Assembly (NCBI GenBank): GCA_027475525.1
Contig: JAMWFC010000058.1
Location: forward strand, 953,270 to 1,017,269
Origin: Macrolepiota albuminosa
Lineage: Eukaryota > Basidiomycota > Agaricomycetes > Agaricales > Agaricaceae
Length of the DNA: 64,000 nt
Reading direction: 5' to 3'
Shown here: one piece after another, positions 46,724-58,506 of the stretch
Numbering within the stretch: the stretch's first letter is position 1
Layout of the letters: each line of letters starts with the position of its first letter
The notes under the pieces: generated by a model
Databases searched by the model: none
What the model saw: the letters and a program-made list of their open reading frames with translations, nothing else
What the model was told of the DNA's origin: nothing
Position numbers and translations under genes: made by a program

Positions 46724-47552
46724 ATGTCTGCCGTCCACCAGGCTCCCAACGGCCCTGTCCTCGTCTCCTTTCCTTCTCCCAATGCACTCGTAGACGCCCT
46801 CGCTGCATTCATCGTCAAGGCACAGAAGGACTCCCTCGACAAGAAGGGTCGCTTCACTGTCGCCCTCTCCGGCGGATCCCTCCCAAAGATGCTCGCCGGC
46901 CTCGTTGGCAACCCTGCCCTCAAATGGGACAAGTGGTATGTCCCTTCTCCCTCGTAAACAACTTTTCTCACTGCCACACAGGCAAGTTTTCTATGTTGAC
47001 GAACGCGTCGTTCCTCTCGACCATCCCGATTCCAACTATCTTGCGTCCTACTCCCACCTTTTTTCCAAGGTCCCCATCCCCAAACAAAACATACATACCA
47101 TTGACACCACCCTTCTCGATGATCTTGAAGAACTTTCCGATGCCTACGAGAAGGAGCTCATCCGCGAATTCGCACAAAAAGACTCTGCCCGTTTTCCCAT
47201 CTTCGATCTCATTCTCCTCGGAATGGGTCCTGACGGTCACACCGCCTCCCTCTTCCCCGGCCACGAGCTGCTTGCAGAGGAAGACAGATGGGTTGCTTAT
47301 CTCGAGGACTCTCCAAAACCTCCGCCAAAGAGAATCACATTTACTTACCCAGTCATCAACCACGCCTCGAGAGTCGTCTTTGTGGCTACAGGGAAGGAAA
47401 AGGTTGATACCCTCACCCAAGTCCTTGATCACCCCGAGAATGGCTTACCCTCTGCTCGCGTGAGACCTGTATACCCTGGTCATCTTTATTGGTTCGTCGA
47501 TGACGCTGCATCGGCCAAGGTCCAGTATCCCCGCACTCAACTGAAGTTGTGA
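46724..47552 (+). CDS. SOL3: 6-phosphogluconolactonase
   Basis: Hydrolyses 6-phosphoglucono-lactone to 6-phosphogluconate, second step of the oxidative pentose phosphate pathway; cytosolic. The start at 46724 gives [20 protein letters not shown], then [20 protein letters not shown] (phosphate-binding SGGS). One intron (46935-46980) is followed by [20 protein letters not shown], then [20 protein letters not shown] (the [13 protein letters not shown] motif), [20 protein letters not shown], and ends RTQLKL, TGA 47550-47552. About 260 residues, normal. The symbol is by analogy to the yeast SOL family. Its product is the substrate of the 6PGDH encoded at 17605, 29 kb away. Confidence 0.92.
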
Positions 47553-47795
47553 GACAGACATGAAGCGTTTTTCTTGTTCATAGCGGAGATTTAGTCTATG
47601 AATGTTTGTATCCCCTTTTCCTTGCTGATCCTTGCTCTGTACTACATGTATCAAAGCGAAAGTATTTATGCTAGCAAATGATGATTCCCGAGTTTTTCGT
47701 CTCTGGCCGCCTGCATGGTAAGATCTTGAGCGCGCATCCATCGGCCCGCCAGCGCTGTTCCTGGCTCTGAACGCTGTGTAACAAATAGATTACAC

Positions 47796-48642
47796 ATGAT
47801 TAACTACATCCTGCTCATCTCACGGCAAGGTGGGTCCTTCATTGCTTTGTAAATAACGTCATAGTATTGCAAGCCGGACACAGGTAAGCTGCGTCTGGCA
47901 AAATGGTTCGCCCCCCTGCCGTCCAAATCCAAGGCAAGAATCATCCAAGATGTAACGCGTCTCGTTTGCGCTCGCCGCCCGCGCATGTGTAATATAATTG
48001 AATATAAAGGCACGTCCGACGTCATCGCTGGTGACCCAGCACTGTGCTAAGAAGGTCCTTCGTACTACAGCGGGGAAAGTAAGCGCCAGAATTCCTTGTC
48101 TCAATCAGTACTCAACAGACTTGGCAGGTCGTGTACCGGCAATATGCCTCGTTGTTTTTCATTTGCGCAATTGGAGAGCAAGACAACGAACTGCTCACCT
48201 TGGAAATAATCCATCGATATGTCGAGATCCTCGACAAGTACTTTGGAAACGTAAGTTCAAAGGGTGTCGACGGCGCTCACCATGAGTTTACCATAGTTCA
48301 TAGGTTTGCGAACTGGATCTGTGGGTCATCTCGAGACTTGGCAGCTCTGCTTCTCATCCTATAATACATAGGATTTTCAATTTTGACAAGGCATACACCG
48401 TATGTTATCAGTCACAATCTCCAACCCTGTCCAATCAGACTCAAGTCATTAGATCTTGGACGAACTAGTTGTTGCGGGAGAATTGCATGAATCAAGCAAA
48501 GACAAAGTGTTAAAAGCAGTTAGTGGAACTGCATATTTACACAATCAAATTAAAAACTGTAAAATAACAGACAGCCTCGATGGAAATTGATGAGCACGAC
48601 GAAGAGCTTCGGGAAGCGCTGAAAGCAACATTCTTAGGGTAA
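47796..48642 (+). CDS. APS1: AP-1 clathrin adaptor complex sigma (small) subunit
   Basis: Small chain of the AP-1 adaptor for trans-Golgi/endosome traffic. Seven or eight short exons. Exon 1 (47796) gives [11 protein letters not shown]. Then [19 protein letters not shown] and [23 protein letters not shown], a tiny AGK exon, then [76 protein letters not shown] and the last exon ending ALKATFLG (TAA 48640-48642). The intron after IIEYK appears to begin with GC (GCACGT), a GC-AG intron. [14 protein letters not shown] and the [10 protein letters not shown] segment fit AP-1 sigma better than AP-2 sigma. Convergent with the chromodomain gene, 70 bases apart. Confidence 0.88.
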
Positions 48643-48712
48643 ACGTGTATCATCACGCGCACTGGCCAACTTCTCGCTTTCTTTCACCTCTATTCATTGT
48701 CACTACATCTAT

Positions 48713-51700
48713 CTATGATTGTAGTGGGAAGAAATCATCTTTGAAGTCAAACTTGGCAGCCGATGTCCATTCGAGCTAGAAAAGAGGTATCATGAATCAG
48801 TTTGTGGTAGAATGACAGCATCAGACTTACCGCGTCTTCACGGCTTCTTGGCTGCACTCTGGGACTGTCGATAACAACGTATCGTCGATATTTCCCCATA
48901 AGAACAGGTTGTTTCCTCATACATCTAAGATCCTTCGATATTTCATCTAAGATACCTGATTCCCGCTCCGTCGGATGAAATTTCGCATATTTCTCGTTGA
49001 AAGCATCAAGACTTGCTTGAAGTATAGTACGAGGCCCATGTGGCCTATGGCTCCAATGTCTTTTCAGCCATTCTTGTTGTACAGTAACACTCTTCGTGGA
49101 CTGTAGCCCATCATAACTCGAAGGAGATGTCATGAAGGAAAGCTCTCCTTCGTCAATGGCATGTAAGAGCCTTGTGTAAGGAAATTTCCCGCTAGACCAG
49201 ATTGTCAATTAATATAAGAAACAAAATAACACGACGCAAATCACCTATCGAAATCTGCGATTGGGTCATTTTGACAGAACAACTTTGCCACCATCCCAAG
49301 CACCGAGGGGATAATATAACATTCCCACATTGGGTGACTATGAATTTGACTGATCCTATGTTGGACGCCGATGGGATCGTCAAGTAAAGCCTGTGGCGTA
49401 AAAGTAACAATGCCACCTATACAGATGTACACGTAGAAGGCATCAGTAGTCTAGAAGTGAACACAGAGGGCAGAGATACCACAAGGATAGATTTCACGGA
49501 CTCCCCAGAACTCTGGCGCAATGGTTTCATGTGTTCCATAGGTGTAAAACTGCACAGAGAAAGAGGAGGAGCAAATTTCAAGGAGACCAGGAAGTTTCTC
49601 AAGACATTCGAGGGCGCCCACGTGGATAAAGATGATACGAGCGTCACGGATACGGGAGTGCTTTGTCCTGCATTTCTCCAGGATTTTGAAGAGCACGATT
49701 GTGTCTAATCCGGGCTTCTTCCTTGTTCCATCTCCGCCTTCAAACCAAACGCTAAAAGTTCTTTCATGTCCGTCGTCAGATAAGTAAGCATGTAATGACC
49801 GAGGGAATTTTAACAGGCGGAGTCCATAGTGATAACGTGGTTTGATGCGAACTGTGAGCGCCCACTGGGTTTCGTCCTTAACAAGAGGGTCTATTTCTGC
49901 TTGCGCAGGAAGATTACGGTTTGCAGGATAACGATGATGCCTTGAGAGCTGGCCCGAAGATAAAATCCAAGGAACGAGGGCAGCTACTAAACTTCCAGCT
50001 GTCTGTACTTCAGAAGGTGGTTTCAATCTGGAAGACACAACGCGAGTGGTATGGTGGAAAAAAACGATGTGCCCGACAGTCAGATTGTCAAGGAATACAG
50101 GTAAAAGAATGATCTGCCTCGGTGTCAGTAAATACCAGGACAAAATTGTAACAATGCCATGCCTTTTGCATCTTGGCCAGATATGAACTGAATATTCCAA
50201 GGCCTTCAATGTCTAAGTTTGATTTGGGACCAAGTCGAGCGAATTGATGGACCCCCTGGCAAGCTGAGAGTACTGAATCAAGATCCTCAGCGTCATGAAA
50301 GGTGGTGAAATGTAGATGATCCATGGTAGCCATAACTACACTAAACCTAAGACCTCCATTGACAAATGCCGTCACATCACAGAAGGTGACAGAAAATAGG
50401 GGTTTTGAAGGGTCTGTCTCAGTGAAAACATTGCCAGACCACGTCCATGGAGGTGGTAACCGTCTAAAACTGATTTAGTCCAAAAAGTATTGATATTGAA
50501 AGTAGTCGTACTTGGGAATTGGGGCTGGATCTGAAATTAGACCTCGCGGAGGCTGAGGTTCGAAGGGTTGTTCCTCTGCAGGCCTAAACGAATCAAATTG
50601 TGTAAACAGCGTCTCACCAAGAAATCCCATACTTAAGAGGTGCAGCAAGACTGGACATATCTGTGTAAGGCATGAAATTGAATTCCATCTTAAAACCACT
50701 TACGCGGGAGGCATTATTTCACGCAAGAATGCATCAACTGCATTCATGTGTGCATTGTGCGACGACGCCAAACACTCTGGTAGTCTGAACCATTGCAAAA
50801 CACTATCTTAATAATTGCCACAAAAACCCTGAGAAATTGAAAAACCTCTTGCCATCGAGATGCTCTCGATTTGGAGACAGAACCCGACTTGACGTGGTGG
50901 GTATGGCTTCCCTGGGAGGGATAGAAACTTGAGCATCATCAACATTAAGAGTATCTGGGACCATATTAGATGTCGACAACGTGCTCTTCTTGAAGCTAAG
51001 AGGCATTAAACTTGTAGAGGACGAGGATCGGGGGAGAGACAGCTGATTTTTTGATTTGCTAGTAGGGCGTGGAATATCTTTAGGTGGTACTAGAGCGAGC
51101 GCACCTGACGAGAGTTGTTTCTTTGTTACAAGTCTGCTCGTGGAAGCGATATTCTGTGGGACTGCTGCGGGAACTTGTGATTTAGAAGCAGAGTGTCGAG
51201 ACACCGGTGGTAGTGGTAGTGGTAGTGTCGATGGCATTGGTACTGGCAATGGTGCTGGCGTTGGCAATGCTCGTGGAGCCACCTCTGGTTCGGGTGAAGA
51301 AAAAAGAGAAGCAGCCCAATTCTGTCGGGATCTGTGGATAGAGGCACGAAGAAATGCAGATATTCACATACGTCGTCCGAGGTAATCACTTCATCTCCTG
51401 AAGGCTGTTGGGCTTAGCGAGGGGAGAAAAATATAAGACAGGATGTTTACTTTCTTGGAGCTGACGTTGGTATCAACGGCAGGAGGGTTTGTTTTCACTT
51501 TCTTGCGAAGGGGAAGTTCGATGAGTGGTTCATCCTTAAGAAGGTTACTGGAACACCCTTTTCGGATCAAATGAAAAACAAAAGTACATCATCTGAAGCT
51601 TCTATCGCCTCTCTTTTCCTTGCAATGAGTGGCAGGTCATCAGAACTTTCATCGGAAATTGCCAGACTCTTGAAGAGATGAGCCAGTTAACATAACATAA

Positions 51701-52529
51701 TAAAGGAGCTCAGATACGTTTGTCCTAGATTTCGTGAAAGTAGATCGTCTGGACGCCTCTCCTGATGCTTTTCTCTTTCTCTTTACAACGATCATCAATA
51801 TAATGATAATCGGAGTCTCTATGAACCTACCGTTTTCTTTTTACGATTAAATTCGTCCTTTTCTCTTTGTTTCCATAATCTCACCTCAGCTTCGCTGTAC
51901 TCCTTACTGAAAAAACGCTTCTCTTTTTCTGTAGAAGACAACCAAGATAACATGCGGAAAAACCAGTTAAGGCGAGATAAACTCACTGATCCATTTTTCA
52001 TCGGCCGCGACCTCATAGCCTATATCATAATCGTTATCATCTGTACCGACGTGTGCCCAAAAGCTCGCAAGGAGGCGTTGACAGCCTGCTACGTTTTCTT
52101 CTGGCTCCCAGCTTCAACCAAAGGATCAGAGCGTTGTGTCCCCATCTTGACATCTTGCACTGCTTACCTATTGTGTCTTGAATCATAGCCAGCCCACTGA
52201 CGGAACGGTAAGCATGATAAGAGGAAAGCTGGAGAATGCAGCTTAGACCTTCACTAGATACTCCTAGGGTGGATCAGGGCTAAGGTACCGCAGAGGAACA
52301 AGAAAGCAGACCCATTTAGGTTTTTTGAGTTCCTTATTTTTTCCTTTCCTCTTCCGTTTCGAAGATGGGCCGTGCTCCTCTTCGTCCTCATCATCGCTCG
52401 ACGGGGGTGCAACGCGCGCTTTAGTTATCACCTCTGAGGGATAGTAAATATTGACTGTTCTCAATTGTATGTTTGATGTCGCGTACCAACGTGATACACT
52501 TCATCGGCTTCTTCAGCCGTATGCGCCAT
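48713..52529 (-). CDS. Chromodomain protein with long linker and C-terminal folded region (possibly Chp1-like)
   Basis: A many-exon gene. The start at 52529 gives MAHTAEEADEVYHV, then EVITKARVAPPSSDDEDEEE, a basic KRKRKGKNKELKKPKW, AGYDSRHNSWEPEENVAGCQ and LLASFWAHVGTDDNDYD: a chromodomain (aromatic cage Y, W, W) with an acidic/basic insertion. Next is a charged helix KEKRFFSKEYSEAEVRLWKQ, then Ser/Pro/Thr-rich linker (50800-51300). The second half has YDYFQYQYFLD-type sequence, PPPWTWSGNVFTETDPSKPL, FSVTFCDVTAFVNGGLRFSV, and a last part with GIVTFTPQALLDDPIGVQHR, ending at TAG 48713-48715. The layout chromodomain, linker, then a W-x-G-starting beta domain (SPOC-like?) resembles fission-yeast Chp1 of the RITS complex, but this is only shape-level similarity. 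A split into two genes is possible; frames do join across the linker introns. Confidence 0.5.
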
Positions 52530-52758
52530 GTCTTCGAGCTTCTACAATCCGTCACTTGAACAAATATGAAAATACTAGAAGGTCGATACAGAGGTCGACG
52601 CGTCTTGCAGTCAGCATTCACGCTCAGCACTAAATAGATTGATAACATACCAGGTATTTTCTCAGGTTTAAGGAATGAATGGGTCAAAAGGGCAGGAAGT
52701 ATTACAATATTTACTTCAAGGTACATTTATATATTACATAATGATAAAGAATCGACAG

Positions 52759-54620
52759 CTAATTGCTTGAGCCATCTTCCAATTCAGGTGTGGGGGCTTT
52801 ACGACGTAGTGCGTTGATGACCTTCAAACGTTGGACTAAGATAACCGTTAGTGTTCAACCCAATGGATAAAATGAGAAAATTCTACTGTAGTCGTATCTC
52901 AAATGCTCGTCAGCACCTTCCTCATCAGAATCAAGCAAGGGATCTGTGGTGGTGACAATATGCCATGCTTCTGTAAAAAGGTCTGTAAGATAATGTAAGT
53001 GGAAGCTGGTAGATGGTCCCTTACGTTCCAGCATGGACCTTGGGGGTGTAGACAACGTCTGTCGATGCCTCATGTACTGGTCTAGTACAGGAAAAGCGCT
53101 TGGGGTTGACGGGTATGGAGAATATCGAAAACGATGATAGCGCCGGGTGGTTCCCATAGATTTCAAGGTTTCATTGGGAACACGACTGGACTTGATGGAT
53201 TGAAGCTGGAATTGTGAATGGTCAGGAAGCTTCATCTGCGGTTGCTGGTACTTGACACAACCTGAGGCGCCGAAAAAATCTGAATCAAGTATGTCTTGAA
53301 AGAGAAAAACACAAACGTGAATTAACGAGATCGCAATCTTCATGAGTATGGGGAATAGTATGGCACAGGTCACTGCCAGTTTCCTCTTTAAACTGTGAGC
53401 TGCGATTAATGGAAGAAGTCTTCATCTCATTGGTATCGATGGCTTGCTTCCCAGCAGTCCGCTTGATTTTTAACTTCAAGCTCTCCCGAGTCGAAGCAGA
53501 GTGTCTTTCTTCATCTCCAATACCATTTGTCCCTGAACCCGACGCTTTACTGTATTTGGATAACTCCTTCGCACCTTGGGTCTTCAATATCTGAATCCTT
53601 TGCAACACGAGTTTTTCAGCCAATTTTTTCTCTTCTTCCGAATCCACATTTTCCTGAGCGATTTCGGTGTCGGAAAGGTGAACAAGTGTGGGAATGTTAC
53701 CTCGTCTGCTATCTGCGAACGGATTGGTAGGCCCGTCATTGTCATAATCATCGTTATCTTCCACGGAAGATTCCAAATAGTGGTAGCAGAGCCAAAGAAA
53801 AGCGCGGGAACGACTGAGCGATGAGAGTGTCTCGCATATGAAAAGGTCTGTAAAGTCCAGTTTCTCACTGAAGTGAACGCGGCCAATCGGCTAAGATGAG
53901 TAAATTTCAGTAAAGCGTCATGCTCTAAGTTACTACATACTGTCGAGTGGTTGGCAAAGACAAAAATAAGGTTCATCACCGTTGTAGAGGGGACCTGTCC
54001 TGACTTCTGCAATATACGAGGCGTGAGACATAAGAGAGGTCAAGTACAAGTATAGAGATTCTTACAGTTCGAGAGAGAATATCAACAGGTGTGGAAGGCG
54101 TAGGACCATGATCGTTTTCTAAGTTAGCCGATTTAAGAATGTGTTTGATGCGCGGTGCGTCTTGAAGGTTTCCTGTCGTCCTCTGTAAAGAAGGGATTGG
54201 ATGATAGGTTCGAATGGCGGTCTTCATTTCAGGGAAAACTAATTGAACTCATAGTTAGATGCCAGCAGTCAATACGAACATATCTCCCGCACAGCTCATG
54301 GTGGTGTTGACTCGTCCTACATTGACAAGGAGTGCTAGCATGGCAAAGTCCTCTGCAAATGCTGCAGATTCAGTCATTTTGTCTTTCAGAGCTTTCGTGG
54401 CCTTTGGTGAATGTAGAATGGTCCTTATATAGAGGTCCCGAAAAGTGATCTTCGCAGCAGCGTCCCCAGAAGGGTATGGATCAGTGAATACCGCCTGCAC
54501 ATCATGGAAGATATGATGGAGAACGTCATATTGAATATCAAAGCGAGTCAGAGGTTCTCCATCGGTGCGCTTGAGGGCTGTTGTTCGTCTTTGAGCGGAC
54601 GGACTCGCGCGTCGCGACAT
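52759..54620 (-). CDS. INO80 chromatin-remodelling complex subunit Ies1-like
   Basis: The start at 54620 gives MSRRASPSAQRRTTALKRTD, then LTRFDIQYDVLHHIFHDVQA, VFTDPYPSGDAAAKITFRDL and YIRTILHSPKATKALKDKM, then FAMLALLVNVGRVNTTMS. After introns: FPEMKTAIRTYHPIPSLQRT and NLQDAPRIKHILKSANLEN. Later exons have VHFSEKLDFTDLFICETLSS, FLWLCYHYLESSVEDNDDYD, NPFADSRRGNIPTLVHLSD, a Lys/Ser-rich stretch, then a tail exon EAWHIVTTTDPLLDSDEEGA and a final exon ending TPELEDGSSN (TAG 52759-52761). The LLVNVGRVNTTM and FPEMKTxxRTYHPIPSLQ segments match fungal Ies1 proteins as I remember them. A second, divergent copy of its 3' exons is at 1-592. Neighbour of the chromodomain gene, same strand. Confidence 0.65.
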
Positions 54621-54802
54621 AACCACGGAAGAACTTGCACTCACGTGGAAACGGTATATAAATGCAGACCCATGCTTCCAATATTCATGCATCATGCATT
54701 ATATCCAATAATAAGAATGTTGTAAATTAAACTAAAAACGAATCAAAACTCCAAATATCAGGTAACAAACCTATTGTAGTCAAAGATACAGTGACGAAAA
54801 GA

Positions 54803-54956
54803 TTGGTACAAAGAAATCACGGATGAATATTATGCAGGGTATGCTTGAAGACTGGTATCTAAGACAGAAAATACCTTTGTTGGTACAAAGAAATCACGGA
54901 TGAATATTATGCAGGGTATGCTTGAAGACTGGTATCTAAGACAGAAAATACCTTTG
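54803..54956. repeat. Exact 77-bp tandem duplication no. 12
   Basis: Copies 54803-54879 and 54880-54956, in the spacer between Ies1 and the hydrolase gene. The rest of 54621-54965 shows no gene. Confidence 0.95.
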
Positions 54957-54965
54957 AAGAATACT

Positions 54966-57900
54966 CTAGAGGGGCGCTAGTCCTCTAAAAGAACATTTTG
55001 TGAGAGAAGGCATGACAGAGTTCAAGGGACGCCTACCGGATGTCCAAAAGGAAAGTACGTTCTCGAAAACCTCCACTACTACACTGCTTCTATACATTAA
55101 CCCGTGGTCGGCCCCTTTGACGACCTCGACGGAACATTTATTTTCACCCATATTACTAGCCATCCATCGAACAGCGTGCTCGGCTATCTTCTCATCCTTA
55201 TCACCATACCAAACCTTGACATGATGAGGGTACGAAGAATAAGAGAACCCCCATGGCTGATTGTCGTGATTGAGAATTTGCAAGAGGTCGTTGTGAGTGC
55301 CTTTCGCCGATTCAGCGTGCGATGCAGCTATGAGCGCGTTACCTAGAGCTACTTGGTGTGCGCTGCCAGAATTCATGCTAGTAGCAGACGTAGTGATGCT
55401 GAACAATGGCGAGGACGGCATTGACAAAGCAATATTCGGTGAGCTAAATGATATTGATCTTCGTCCAGAGTTTCTATCACAAGAGATTGTTGTTGAGCGC
55501 TTTGGTGGCGTGGATGCAGGCGCATCTTGATCGGAAAAGGAGGCCTCAGAGTGGGTTGGAGGCCAGTCAAGCTCTCCGAAGCCAAGTCCGACTTCAATCT
55601 GCAGCGAAGGAGGGAGTTGTGGGCTAGCAGGTTCAAATTTCTGCTGAGTATTCCTGCTTCTCAAAGAGCCCATTGACCGTAAAGCTTTCAACTTCCTTCC
55701 TCCCTTGAACGATTTATCTTCAGATGGTGATTGTGGGGAACTCGAAGGACCTTTAAAACGATCAAGAAAGCCTCGCGAAGTCTTTCTCTTGTTAACAGGT
55801 CGACTATTATCACCCAATTGAGTATGAGAGCGAGGACCCCCTGCACCTAGCGTGCTCCGGCTTTCAAAGCGACCTTCAAAATCTCGTAGATCGTCATAGT
55901 CACTGAATGTACTCGACCCTAAACTGGGACGAGATCGGGTCTCATACGTAGTCATGTGCCGTACATCAAGGGTGCCATTCGCTTTGGGCGAAGAAGCTTG
56001 GCGTTCAAACGACGGCTTTGCAGAGGGCGGAGCGTTATAACCAACGCCCTCATAGGTGATTGCAGGAGGTTTCCCGATCATCCATGCCTGAATTCTCCAT
56101 TCTGCAGCCTGTGCGGTTTTCAGAATGCCATTGGGAACATATTTCAACCACCTATATCCACCTACTCCACAGTCAAATTGGGAGGTGCAAATAATTGAGC
56201 GATAAGAACCTTACTGTTTTCAATACCGCCTACCCAAGGAGCCAATAGGCAAACTGAGCCACGTATCCGGTTTGGAAACCTGTTGGCAAAAGACAGAGCG
56301 TAAGGTGCACCAGCTGAATGTGCCATCACGCTACATTGTTTAATATGCAGGCGGTCAAGGGCCTCTTCCACCACTGATGCCCACTGCATGACCCCCTTGG
56401 CTGATTTTGACCTAGACTCTGTCCTTCCCAGGCCCCACCTAAAGAACAGTTAGGATTTCAAACTGATACACAAAAGTACCGTTCAGACACACCGGTCAAT
56501 AGTGATTAGCCTGAGGTTCAGTATTTCGGCCATTTCATCATACAAGCCCATGATGTGCCGTACACAACCCAGTCCGAGAAAAATGACGACAGGATGCCCT
56601 GCTGAACTACCGAGATCTGAAAGACTGACTGTCAAAGGATCGTCCGTCGATGCATGAGGCGATCGTGTAAGGCTGAGGAGGGTCGTCAATCTCGCAGAAC
56701 GCAAGTACTTGACTACCTCCTGGGAACTAGTAGGGGACTTTGTTAAAGAGACGAAACTAGGAATAGGAGAAGCAGGATAAGGATTTGAACAAGTTGAAGA
56801 TGTGTATATGGATGGAGCACCGGGATCCGAGCGGGGAGAATGCGTGCTGACATTGTCAGATAGCGTAGACTGACATTTCATGAAAGACGAGGGCGGAGGT
56901 GGAGCCGGAGAATGGGGTTTATTTAGAAGTTCATGACGTAGTGTTCGCTGTACTTCATCAGCTACACTGTCAATGGAAGAACGAGATATAAAGCCAATTT
57001 CTTCCTCGAGCAAGTTATGCTTGAGTTCAGATTCAGCATCGTGAACGATAACATGACCTTGGTAAGGATAGTATGACGAGGAACGAGCGGTAGATGGACG
57101 TGATCTTGTTTGCCCCGCTGGAGGAGCATGCGTTCGAATGATCTCAGATATTGAAGGGACAACACATTTTGCTTTATCAACAGGTGGGTTGAGAGGTGGC
57201 ATGTGCACTTCATAGCGGGGCTGCTGTTCTGAGGCTAGCGATCTCACAGTATAAATGGTTTCCGAGCTAGATGGAGTAGGGGATGGGCGGCTGCGACGTG
57301 GACGGATACACACTCCGGAAGTCGCTACGGGGGCCTCGTCTTCTGCATCCGAGTCGCTCGAATAGCTAAAGGCGTTGTTGGGTTTGGGAATCCGCTGAAA
57401 TTTTGCCCCTCCCAGGGCAATACCTGGTGGAGGGGTCGGAAGGGGCGGGTGATAAAGAGGATGATGTCCAGGAACTCCAAATCTGTTGCGATTAGAGAGG
57501 CTCAACGTGTGAGATAATATGTCATCTCCTCCATTCATACCGTCTACAAGGGCGTCCATCGTTTCAACGCCGGCAATGGGTGCTGCAACCACGACAGGTG
57601 AGTGCTCAAAAGATTCTTCAGAGTGATATAAGTCCACTGGGGTATGAAGAGGTGTTTCGGTATGCTGAGTGGACGAAGAGCCTGAAAGTCGAAGCTGGGG
57701 GACCGAACGACCAGAGGGGCCAGTCCTTGAGCGCGGACGCGGATGCTGGGTAGGAGTTGCCAGAGCGCCTAAGTCTCCTGCGAAATCAGTGGGGAACACA
57801 TATGATCGCTCCGGAGAATCTTGTCGAGAAGGAACTGGTTTTTTGAGTTGTAATGACGTCTTAGTAGATGGGGAGCCTCGATGGCTTTTGACGGAGCGGT

Positions 57901-58129
57901 TGTTGGTAATAGACTTCGCTCTTGGGTATGCGTTCAGATAAGTTGGGTTCGAAGTGTGCATCAATGGCCCCGGAATGCCGGAAATCACGTTGGTCGTAGC
58001 TAAGGATGATGATGACTTATCCTTTCCACGTCTGAGGGACAGGAATGACGAGCTGCGTCGTGGAACTCGTTGAGATGAGTTGTTTGGAGACTCGTGAATG
58101 AAATGAAAGTGAGGGGCCGCGTTCTGCAT
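54966..58129 (-). CDS. Alpha/beta hydrolase with long disordered N-terminus and linker
   Basis: Substrate unknown. The start at 58129 opens a 548-codon first exon, mostly Ser/Pro-rich and presumably disordered. Its end carries the hydrolase fold start: LGSSAGHPVVIFLGLGCVRH and MGLYDEMAEILNLRLITIDR (oxyanion-hole region). Exon 2: WGLGRTES and ALDRLHIKQCSVMAHSAGAP, with the nucleophile elbow AHSAG in place of GxSxG. Exon 3 (54966-56147) has GYRWLKYVPNGILKTAQAAE, a second Ser-rich insertion of about 250 residues, then WGFSYSSYPHHVKVWYGDKD (acid Asp region) and VVKGADHGLMY (catalytic His). The catalytic Ser-Asp-His triad is therefore present. Fungal homologues with this insertion exist in basidiomycetes as I recall; no symbol given. 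Confidence 0.75.
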
Positions 58130-58506
58130 CTGCTAAGGCACATGGGCTGGGTGATAAATAATGAAGGTCTTCGAAGGAGAGTTACCGCGCAAACAAAAGG
58201 AACGCTGGCGAAACAGCAGAGCACACCGTAAATGCCTGTTAATGTCGCCTTAAACGCTGTTCAGTTCCGTCCTCCTGCGGAGGGGTGCACTAGGCTATAG
58301 TGTGAAAGAATGATAAGCCAACTCCATCAAATTCCTATTTGTTCATGCATATGTCATGTCATACTGATCCCATTTCATCAGAAAATTGGATACAGTAGAT
58401 TATGCGTTGGTACAAGAGAGTAGTATGACACGATATATGTTATAGTCATAGGAATGTAAAGTGATATTTGCAAAGTGGCGTAGAAAACGTCTGCAATCCA
58501 TGGAAT
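58130..58506. other. Intergenic, hydrolase upstream region
   Basis: About 380 bases between two minus-strand genes; no gene or repeat seen. Confidence 0.5.

Noticed and set aside
46443..47432. Long minus-strand open frames opposite 6PGL
   Set aside because: Shadows of the conserved plus-strand gene.
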